DNA of 64,000 nucleotides from Legionella spiritensis (GTDB lineage Bacteria; Pseudomonadota; Gammaproteobacteria; Legionellales; Legionellaceae): NCBI RefSeq assembly GCF_900186965.1, contig NZ_LT906457.1, positions 405,001 to 469,000 of the forward strand, read 5' to 3'. Shown piece by piece: positions 58,273 to 64,000 of this stretch (position 1 is its first letter; each line of letters starts with the position of its first letter). The notes under the pieces were generated by a model. It saw only the letters and a program-made list of their open reading frames with translations, ran no database searches and was not told where the DNA came from. The position numbers and the translations under genes were made by a program.

Positions 58273-59649
58273 CTAACTCATGAATGTTAAAGTGACTTGA
58301 AACAGGGATTCAATCTGACGCACATATCGTTTTTTCAAAACCAGAACGGCCACATGATCGCCGGACTCGAAAACCAGATCAGGCGTGGTCATGAGTATTT
58401 TCTCATCACGTATGACGGCTATGATCGAACTGCTGGGGGGTAACTCAATTTCGGAAAGCCTGCGCCCGATAACCTGGGAACTTTGCTGATCGCCGTGAAT
58501 GACCAGTTCAATGGCTTCGGCTTCGCCATTGTTTAAACGATGCACCTTGATCATATTACCACGGCGTAATTTGGCTAAAATACTGCCGATAGTAATAATT
58601 TGCGGCGAAATGGCGTAGTCGATGCTGCTGTCCTCAATCAGTTCGACGTAGGCGTTGCGATTGACCAGAGCCATGGCATGTCGTGCTCCCAGACGCTTCG
58701 CTTGCAGACAGGACATGATGTTGGCTTCATCGTCATTGGTTACCGCGCAAAACACATCGGTAAATTCGATGTTTTCGTTGATCAGTAAATCCCTGTCGGC
58801 GATATCGCCTTGCAAAACCGTGCCTTTATGGAGCTGGCATGCCAGATCACTGGCCCGTAATATGTTGTGATCGATGACCTTTACGCGGTATTTATTTTCC
58901 AGGGTTTGTGCCAGTTTGGTGCCTATGTGCCCACCGCCCGCAATAATAATACGCCGGTTGGGATGGGTGTAGCGGCCAAGCGCGATTAAAATTTGCTGGA
59001 TGGCTTGCGCTGATGCGACGAATAACAGATTGTCCTCGATATTAATTTCATAGTCGGCATCGGGCTCTATCGCTGTTTTGTCCCTAAAAATGGCAACCAG
59101 CCGGGCATCCATCAGATCCAGATGTTTGTAGAGGTACTGGATGGTTTTTCCGACCATGACCCCGCCCGGTCGAGGGGTAATGGTGACAAGCAGCAGATTG
59201 CCCTCGGCGAAATCAAGAACCTGGGTAGCACCGGGGTAATCTATCAGATTTTCAATATGTTCCGTGACCAGCTTTTCCGGACTGATACAGACGTCAACCG
59301 GCACATGATCATTACAGAAAAGCTGAGGGTAATCATAATAATTCTGCGATCGAAGGCGGGCGATTTTAGTGGGTGTGCGAAATAAACTATAGGCAATCTG
59401 GCATCCCATCATATTGATCTCATCGCTATCGGTGACCGCGATTAACATATCGGCCTGCTCGATGCCTGCGGCGATAAGTATATGGGGGTAAGACGCCGAT
59501 CCGGGAACTGTCTGGATATCCAGACGGTGCTGAAGTTCCCGCAGGCGGTTTTCATCGAGATCAACCACCGTGACATCATTGTTTTCACGTGCCAGATTGC
59601 GTGCCAGCGTTCCGCCCACTTCACCCGCACCCAGAATTACGATACGCAT
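58273..59649 (-). CDS. trkA: Trk potassium uptake regulator TrkA
   Basis: The cytoplasmic NAD(H)/nucleotide-binding gate of TrkH. It has 458 residues with two tandem RCK units: first Rossmann motif VILGAGEVGG (residues 4-13), second IIIAGGGHIGTK (about 235-246), each followed by a TrkA-C domain. AAGGAG lies 9 nt before the ATG inside dapF, with which it overlaps by 13 nt. Coupled translation with dapF is therefore likely. Confidence 0.96.
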   Translation of the reverse strand: MRIVILGAGEVGGTLARNLARENNDVTVVDLDENRLRELQHRLDIQTVPGSASYPHILIAAGIEQADMLIAVTDSDEINMMGCQIAYSLFRTPTKIARLRSQNYYDYPQLFCNDHVPVDVCISPEKLVTEHIENLIDYPGATQVLDFAEGNLLLVTITPRPGGVMVGKTIQYLYKHLDLMDARLVAIFRDKTAIEPDADYEINIEDNLLFVASAQAIQQILIALGRYTHPNRRIIIAGGGHIGTKLAQTLENKYRVKVIDHNILRASDLACQLHKGTVLQGDIADRDLLINENIEFTDVFCAVTNDDEANIMSCLQAKRLGARHAMALVNRNAYVELIEDSSIDYAISPQIITIGSILAKLRRGNMIKVHRLNNGEAEAIELVIHGDQQSSQVIGRRLSEIELPPSSSIIAVIRDEKILMTTPDLVFESGDHVAVLVLKKRYVRQIESLFQVTLTFMS

Positions 59650-60479
59650 GGTAGTAATTCTCCTTCATAAACAAACGTTGCCGGGCCGGTTAATAAAAGC
59701 GCGCCGTTCACATCAGGCCAGTCGACGATCAATTCTCCGCCGGGCAATTCCACATGAACACGCTCTGCCAGATCATAAAAAAGCCGCCCCGCCACAACCG
59801 CCGCCACCGCGCCGCTGCCGCAAGCGCTGGTTTCGCCACACCCGCGCTCATACACACGCAATCGGATCCGGTGGGGAGAAAGAATCTGCATGAAGCCCGC
59901 GTTGGCCTGCACAGGAAAAAGAGGGTGTTCACTGATTTCCCGGCCAAGAGTGGTTACGGGGGCGGTATTGATATCTTCGACGATTGATACGGCATGAGGG
60001 TTGCCTACATTTACGGCGTGCACAGTATATTGACCGCCGGCGTTTAATGGCAATATATAAGATGTACTTTGTTCTTTAACTTGAATCGGTATTTCATCGG
60101 GGTGCAGGCAAGGTATTCCCATATCAACGGTTACCGTGTTGTCGTCGTTTAATTGCAACGTCATCATCGCCGTATGAGTCGCGACCCGGATACGTCGTTC
60201 GGAGATGAGCGCGTGTTTCTGCACAAATCGGGCCAGACAACGGGCACCGTTGCCGCATTGTCCCACCTCCTGGCCGTCGGCGTTAAAAATTCGATAAAAA
60301 AAATCGATATCCTCACGTTGGTCGGTTTCTACAATCAGACATTGATCGAAACCGACCCCGGTATGTCGGTTGGCCAGGCGAACGATCGTTTGCGGTGACA
60401 AATCAACCGTTTGGTGGATGGCATCGATCACCATAAAATCATTGCCGAGGCCGTGCATTTTTGTAAATTTCAAGGGCAT
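59637..60479 (-). CDS. dapF: Diaminopimelate epimerase
   Basis: Interconverts LL- and meso-diaminopimelate for peptidoglycan and lysine. It has 280 residues with the cofactor-free Cys pair intact: C75 in GQCGNGARC and C220 in ERGCGETSACGSG. The N-terminus KFTKMHGLGNDFMVID is typical. It follows the small lipoprotein gene lptM by 20 nt, the same linkage as in E. coli. Confidence 0.97.
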   Translation of the reverse strand: MPLKFTKMHGLGNDFMVIDAIHQTVDLSPQTIVRLANRHTGVGFDQCLIVETDQREDIDFFYRIFNADGQEVGQCGNGARCLARFVQKHALISERRIRVATHTAMMTLQLNDDNTVTVDMGIPCLHPDEIPIQVKEQSTSYILPLNAGGQYTVHAVNVGNPHAVSIVEDINTAPVTTLGREISEHPLFPVQANAGFMQILSPHRIRLRVYERGCGETSACGSGAVAAVVAGRLFYDLAERVHVELPGGELIVDWPDVNGALLLTGPATFVYEGELLPCVS

Positions 60480-60499
60480 GTTACTAAGCTCGTTGCCGG

Positions 60500-60622
60500 T
60501 TATTTATGGATTATGTGAGTCGCTGGTTCCTCCGTTGGCAAATAGAGAGGACCTTTTTGTCCGCAGGAAGCAAGGATACATACTGCCGTACTGATAATTA
60601 GCAGGTCGCGAAACAGGCTCAT
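60500..60622 (-). CDS. lptM: LPS-assembly small lipoprotein LptM (YifL type)
   Basis: A 40-residue lipoprotein translated directly from the sequence: a short positively charged start (MSLFRDLLIIS), lipobox LASC with C20, then GQKGPLYLP, the hallmark of the YifL/LptM family in which CGxKGPLY follows the lipidated cysteine. In E. coli LptM helps LptD mature in the outer membrane and lies next to dapF, as here. No strong ribosome site is seen (GTGAGAAC 9 nt upstream is the best). Confidence 0.85.
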   Translation of the reverse strand: MSLFRDLLIISTAVCILASCGQKGPLYLPTEEPATHIIHK

Positions 60623-60657
60623 TACAATGTTCTCACAATTCTACTCCAAATAAATAG

Positions 60658-60663
60658 ATTATA
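60658..60663 (-). promoter_or_regulatory. -10 element for lptM-dapF-trkA-trkH
   Basis: Leftward TATAAT 35 nt before the lptM ATG; no -35 match at normal spacing. Confidence 0.4.
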
Positions 60664-60728
60664 TACCCGGGAAATTTCAAAATGCGAGAAAGATGCTATC
60701 CTTTGTTGCGTCTGTCCATGGTTTAAAA

Positions 60729-60830
60729 ATGGGTAGTAGCGGCCCGCAAGGAGGCCTGCGGCCGTATTGCGGGTTTTACATGTCCCAATATTGCACCAGG
60801 AGAACTGGCGATTACCCGGGTGATACAGGA
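60729..60830 (+). other. G+C-rich inverted-repeat element with a small open frame
   Basis: Nested inverted repeats CCCGCAA/TTGCGGG (60743-60749, 60767-60773) and GGCC/GGCC (60753-60756, 60760-60763), followed by TTTT. An ATG at 60729 opens a 34-residue frame (MGSSGPQGGLRPYCGFYMSQ at its start) with no family I recognise and no ribosome site. The base composition is well above the flanks. It could be a terminator of a small RNA, a repeat remnant or a tiny gene; nothing decides between them. Confidence 0.3.
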
Positions 60831-60837
60831 TGAGGTG

Positions 60838-62061
60838 CTAGCTCCGCAAGCCGCGGTGTACCGGTTCTTGTTCTTTTGGGACGGTTTTTGGTTTCATAGT
60901 TCTTAAAACACGAATGGAATCGAGCATGGCCGGGGACACGCGCTGGTAAGAGCGGGGGTTGATGTAAATGGTTTCCTGCCTGGCTTCGGTTGTCTTGTCC
61001 GGCCTTGTTTCCTGCCAATCCAGGTTAAAAATTAATTCATCGGGGATGAGGGCTTCATCGTCACCATACCTGGGATTCACAGTTATATCGATATAAGGTA
61101 CGGCATGGTCATCTGATGATAATTTTTGCGCAATGAATTGTTCAACCAATTCCAGGGTGTTGTAATTGGATGCCGCCGTTCCCGGGATCAGGTTTTCCTT
61201 GTTATGGTTACCGCCCAGAAAATGGGCAATGAGATGAGACCAGTGGTAGTCGCTGCCGCGATTTTTGATAATGACGTCGTGACCGTGAGCCTGAAACACG
61301 TCCCGGCACGATGCCCCGGTTAATTGTTTTTGACTGCATCGGCGTGTTTGACCGGCCCGGTCTTTAAGTTTTGCCAGTGTCGCGCGAAAGCGGGCAGGTC
61401 CGGGGCGTTCGTAGCGCAGTTTTGGCACCGTGTTCCCAAACAGCAGACTCTTTCTTGCGCCGTGTATCTCAGCCATCCCCCGACTGGCTTTATCTCCCAC
61501 TGGCGTTACCGGCTTAAAGAACGAACCGGCGTTGTTTTTGATGAGCGGCCGTACCAGGGTTTTTCCTTCAGGTGTATGAAAGACTTCGCTATAGCCACGG
61601 ATTGGTTTATGCGGTGACAAGGCACAATAGCGTATTTTTTGTTCTTTCAGGGGAGAGAAAAAAGGGGTGTTTGTGCTGTCGAGAATGAGAGGGTTATCGT
61701 TTGCGCTTTTGTTGTTACGTCGTTTGTGATGTTTGGAAAAAGAGTGAGAACTGTTTTCGTCGGTGGCTGGACGTTTTCTGGCGGTTCGCTCGTGTTGCTT
61801 TTTCACAGCCAGTGCGGAAACCACGTCGTCGTAAGGGATAGTCAGTATTTCCGATAATCCCGTTAAAATAGTCAAAGAGGATAAGCGTGTTGATGATGGA
61901 GAATTTTTGGCCAGATAATTATTAAGATCAAGCCACATTTGGTCAGACAGATCAAGACATTTGATGTTGGGAAACCGTTTGGTGATGACGGACTGCAGTG
62001 TTTTTATCCGGGGATGACTGCTAATTTGATCGCGTTCAATGGTTAGTTCGGATAGTTTCAT
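60838..62061 (-). CDS. Unknown protein with a C-terminal DNA/RNA non-specific endonuclease-like domain
   Basis: A 407-residue protein, not assigned to a named family. The N-terminal part (1-85) is helical, then two basic clusters appear: KKQHERTARKR at 87-97 and KHHKRRNNK at 110-118, like a bipartite eukaryotic nuclear signal. The C-terminal part (about 265-350) has DYHWSHLIAHFLGG (H276, H280), then KENLIPGTAASN with N290 and N299, then a strand ending NPRYGDDEALIP. This follows the pattern of beta-beta-alpha-metal nucleases (xxHLIA..LGG...NLvP.t...N). No signal peptide. No Shine-Dalgarno. Bacterial toxin or host-directed nuclease are both possible. Confidence 0.8.
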   Translation of the reverse strand: MKLSELTIERDQISSHPRIKTLQSVITKRFPNIKCLDLSDQMWLDLNNYLAKNSPSSTRLSSLTILTGLSEILTIPYDDVVSALAVKKQHERTARKRPATDENSSHSFSKHHKRRNNKSANDNPLILDSTNTPFFSPLKEQKIRYCALSPHKPIRGYSEVFHTPEGKTLVRPLIKNNAGSFFKPVTPVGDKASRGMAEIHGARKSLLFGNTVPKLRYERPGPARFRATLAKLKDRAGQTRRCSQKQLTGASCRDVFQAHGHDVIIKNRGSDYHWSHLIAHFLGGNHNKENLIPGTAASNYNTLELVEQFIAQKLSSDDHAVPYIDITVNPRYGDDEALIPDELIFNLDWQETRPDKTTEARQETIYINPRSYQRVSPAMLDSIRVLRTMKPKTVPKEQEPVHRGLRS

Positions 62062-62102
62062 TGTATTGTGATGTTTTTGATCATGGTATACATTAAATGA
62101 AC

Positions 62103-62131
62103 ATTATACCCGGTTGTTGGCACATAGCCAA
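62103..62131 (-). promoter_or_regulatory. Promoter of the nuclease-like gene
   Basis: Leftward TTGGCT (62131-62126), a 17-bp spacer and TATAAT (62108-62103); start near 62096, giving a leader of about 35 nt. Confidence 0.55.
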
Positions 62132-62149
62132 GTTGAAACCATAACTTCC

Positions 62150-62178
62150 TTGCTATCGGACGATGGTTTGGTGATAAT
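62150..62178 (+). promoter_or_regulatory. Possible promoter of the esterase-ratA-rnfH operon
   Basis: TTGCTA (62150-62155), a 17-bp spacer and GATAAT (62173-62178), about 22 nt before the GTG start. Divergent from the promoter at 62103-62131. Confidence 0.4.
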
Positions 62179-62200
62179 TTTAGTTTTTTCTGGAGACAAG

Positions 62201-62863
62201 GTGTTAAACGTTTATCTGAAAGAGTCGGCTCAACCGGCTCAGGCTTGCATGATCTGGATGCATGGGTTGGGGGCGGATGCACAGGACATGGCTGGTTTGG
62301 CCGCACAGCCTCAGTTCGCCCACTTCCCCATCCGTCATGTTTTTCTGGATGCCCCGGTGAGATCGGTTACTATCAACGGCGGTATGTCGATGCGGGCCTG
62401 GTATGATATTTTATCTCTTGATATTGCCGTTGATGAAGACAAGGAAGGCGTATTAAGCGCCGCAAAGGAAATTGCCGCAGTCATTGAGGAACAAAAGAAA
62501 ACCGGTTTTGCGAGCCAGGACATTTATCTGGCCGGATTTTCACAGGGGGGCGCCATGGCGCTATTTACCGCCCTGCATCGGCACGAACCGCTCGCCGGAG
62601 TCATTGCCTTATCGGCTTATCTGCCGTTGCTCAACGAATGCCGCCCGACGCTGCCTGATACCACGCCTATGTTCATAGCCAATGGTCGCTATGATCCAAT
62701 CGTACAGCCGGCCTGGACCAAAGAATGTTTACAGTGGCTGGGTAGCCATGGGTATAATCATGTCTCGCGTCATGAATACCCGATGGAGCATACTATTTGC
62801 CTTGAGGAAATGGATGATCTGGCTCATTGGTTGTCTTTGCGGTTACAGGAGAAGGGTCAATGA
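62201..62863 (+). CDS. Alpha/beta-hydrolase carboxylesterase (acyl-protein thioesterase-like)
   Basis: A cytoplasmic carboxylesterase of the phospholipase/carboxylesterase family. It has 220 residues from GTG 62201, preceded by TGGAGA (62191-62196). MIWMHGLGADAQD forms the oxyanion side, GFSQGGAMAL carries the nucleophile serine, NGRYDPIV the aspartate and MEHTI the histidine. The longer frame from TTG 62114 has no ribosome site and an unusual N-terminus. Its stop overlaps the ratA start (ATGA). Confidence 0.9.
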   Translation: MLNVYLKESAQPAQACMIWMHGLGADAQDMAGLAAQPQFAHFPIRHVFLDAPVRSVTINGGMSMRAWYDILSLDIAVDEDKEGVLSAAKEIAAVIEEQKKTGFASQDIYLAGFSQGGAMALFTALHRHEPLAGVIALSAYLPLLNECRPTLPDTTPMFIANGRYDPIVQPAWTKECLQWLGSHGYNHVSRHEYPMEHTICLEEMDDLAHWLSLRLQEKGQ

Positions 62864-63291
62864 CCATCGTTAAAAAATCGCGTGCGGTTCATTATACCTG
62901 TGAACAGATGTTTGAACTGGTTAATTATGTTGAACATTATGCCGAATTTCTACCTTACTGTGCCAAAAGTCAGGTGCATCACCGTGATGAAGACGAAGTG
63001 CAGGCCACTCTGGTTATCGCGGCGGCGGGCATGAGTAAATCATTTACAACCCGCAACCGGTTGCAAAAAAACAAAATGATTGAAATTCGATTAGTGGATG
63101 GGCCGTTCAAGCATTTGGAAGGGTTTTGGCGTTTTGACGAAACGCCTGAAGGCGGCTGCAAGATATCGTTTGATCTCGAGTTTGAATTCGCCGGAAAAAT
63201 GTTTTCCATGCTCCTTGGTCCGGTGTTTGAGCAAGTGACTGATAAAATGGTGGACGCGTTTTGCGACAGGGCGCAAGCTATTTATGATTAA
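62860..63291 (+). CDS. ratA: RatA/Coq10-type START-domain protein
   Basis: A polyketide-cyclase/START fold protein of the RatA-Coq10 family. In E. coli RatA was reported to hinder 70S joining; other members bind ubiquinone. It has 143 residues from ATG 62860, with AGGAGAAGGG upstream. FELVNYVEHYAEFLPYC and LVDGPFKHLEGFWRF are family motifs. It overlaps the esterase by 4 nt and rnfH by 8 nt. Confidence 0.9.
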   Translation: MTIVKKSRAVHYTCEQMFELVNYVEHYAEFLPYCAKSQVHHRDEDEVQATLVIAAAGMSKSFTTRNRLQKNKMIEIRLVDGPFKHLEGFWRFDETPEGGCKISFDLEFEFAGKMFSMLLGPVFEQVTDKMVDAFCDRAQAIYD

Positions 63292-63568
63292 TGTGGAGTT
63301 GATTTACATTGCTTCCGATCAGGTAGTTACCCATTTGCGAATGACGGTGGCAGAGGGAACAACGGTCGGTGAGGCTATTGCCCGCTCCGGCCTGGTGGCA
63401 AGTCATCCTGAAACCAGCGATTTGCCGGTTGGTGTGTTCTCAAGAACGGTGTCTGGAGACACAATCCTGAAAAACGGGGATCGTATGGAAATATATCGAC
63501 CTTTGACGATTGACCCGAAACAAAAGCGGCGGGATCGGGCCAGGTCTGGGTTCACAGAACCTAGGTAA
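63284..63568 (+). CDS. rnfH: RnfH-family ubiquitin-fold protein
   Basis: A small protein of 94 residues with a beta-grasp fold expected: IAEGTTVGEAI-like MTVAEGTTVGEAIARSG, VGVFSRTV and GDRMEIYRPLTIDPKQKRRDRA. It is regularly paired with ratA (older name RatB). The start lies inside ratA (8-nt overlap). Its precise role is unknown. Confidence 0.9.
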   Translation: MINVELIYIASDQVVTHLRMTVAEGTTVGEAIARSGLVASHPETSDLPVGVFSRTVSGDTILKNGDRMEIYRPLTIDPKQKRRDRARSGFTEPR

Positions 63569-63624
63569 AGCGCGTTCGGGCGTTTAAAAACAATCCGTTT
63601 GAGAGTCGGCCGGGCGATTTTTGC

Positions 63625-63647
63625 CGGGTTGTTGAATGGGCAACCCG
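63625..63647. terminator. Hairpin between convergent rnfH and bamE
   Basis: CGGGTTG / CAACCCG (7 bp, 9-nt loop) in the 105-nt gap between convergent genes. No T-tract follows on either strand, so its role as a terminator is doubtful. Confidence 0.35.
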
Positions 63648-63673
63648 ACCTGCGATGCGTTACTGTTTCGGAC

Positions 63674-63988
63674 TCAGGGATGGTGCTCAATACGGACCAG
63701 TCTGTCCTGTTTGAAATACAGGGTTAAATTCCGTACTTCAAGGGGTTTGTTGCCCTTGCGCAGTGTATAGGCGTAGTCCCAGCGATTATTGTTAAACATC
63801 GGGCTTAACAGGCTTGTTCCCATTAAAATGGCTGCGTCCTGTTTGCTCATGCCCACGCGCAACCGCTCAATTTTGGATTGAGGCAGCAAATTTCCCTGTT
63901 GCACAACCCGCCGTGAAAAGTCATACGAAACGCAGCTGGTTAGGGTGAAGCCAATCAGGAAAAGAATAAAATACATTCCGGTTCGCAT
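63674..63988 (-). CDS. bamE: Outer membrane assembly lipoprotein BamE
   Basis: A lipoprotein of the BAM complex that inserts outer membrane barrels. It has 104 residues with a lipoprotein signal peptide (lipobox LTSC, C19) and the family pattern GNLLPQSKIERLRVGMSKQDA, MGTSLLSP and NRWDYAYTLRKG. An ATG at residue 5 is an alternative start. Facing rnfH as in many gammaproteobacteria. The upstream region is cut by the window end after 12 nt. Confidence 0.95.
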   Translation of the reverse strand: MRTGMYFILFLIGFTLTSCVSYDFSRRVVQQGNLLPQSKIERLRVGMSKQDAAILMGTSLLSPMFNNNRWDYAYTLRKGNKPLEVRNLTLYFKQDRLVRIEHHP

Positions 63989-64000
63989 AATTTTTGCCTG

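Noticed and set aside
62114-62200. N-terminal extension of the carboxylesterase from TTG 62114
   Set aside because: No ribosome site, overlaps the likely promoter at 62150-62178, and the extra residues do not fit the family.

Overview
The window comes from a gammaproteobacterium that looks like a member of the Legionellaceae. The reasons are the gene order (rrn end, tRNA-tuf, secE to rplQ, then ssb and a fatty-acid/lipid A type cluster), a long uS7 with an acidic/glycine-rich insert, and several large proteins of unknown family that resemble the accessory effector pool of that group. The assignment rests on remembered gene order and protein similarity, not on a database search, and no species is named.

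Positions 1-33166 are a nearly unbroken information-processing block on the + strand. It starts with the 3' part of a 23S rRNA gene and a 5S gene. Next come tRNA-Thr(TGT), tRNA-Tyr(GTA), tRNA-Gly(TCC) and tRNA-Thr(GGT) ahead of a first tuf, then a terminator, tRNA-Trp, secE-nusG, rplKAJL, rpoBC, the str genes (rpsL-rpsG-fusA-second tuf) and the joined S10, spc and alpha ribosomal clusters up to rplQ. Regulatory sites visible here include the L10 leader, an rplL-rpoB attenuator-like hairpin, a near-consensus promoter before rpsL, likely promoters before rplN and rpsM, and a strong terminator after rplQ. The two tuf copies differ at four silent sites inside the coding region. No S10-type leader separates the second tuf from rpsJ.

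Positions 33167-43220 are a mixed region. It holds an A+T-rich pair (FkbM methyltransferase and TauD/clavaminate-synthase-like oxygenase), ssb, a yajR-like transporter divergent from a fabL-type enoyl-ACP reductase, kgtP, a 341-residue membrane-anchored pentapeptide protein, a nitrilase-fold protein and a two-helix-pore potassium channel.

Positions 43221-47946 form a compact five-gene operon: a long AcpXL-like acyl carrier protein, a double-hotdog dehydratase-like protein, a complete ketosynthase, a second ketosynthase whose nucleophilic cysteine is replaced by histidine, and an LpxL/HtrB-type acyltransferase. The order matches the rhizobial very-long-chain fatty acid cluster for lipid A. Together with the nearby FabL it suggests a dedicated system for making and attaching an unusually long acyl chain, with the Cys-less partner as a possible chain-length factor.

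Positions 48042-56642 hold a single gene for a helical protein of 2866 residues that I cannot assign to a family. Then come lptM-dapF-trkA-trkH (peptidoglycan/lysine precursor and K+ uptake), all leftward, and a 407-residue protein with a nuclease-like C-terminal domain and two basic clusters. The end of the window carries a carboxylesterase coupled to ratA and rnfH, facing bamE. The best candidates for undescribed biology are the KS/Cys-less-KS operon, the giant helical protein and the nuclease-like protein with eukaryotic-style basic clusters.
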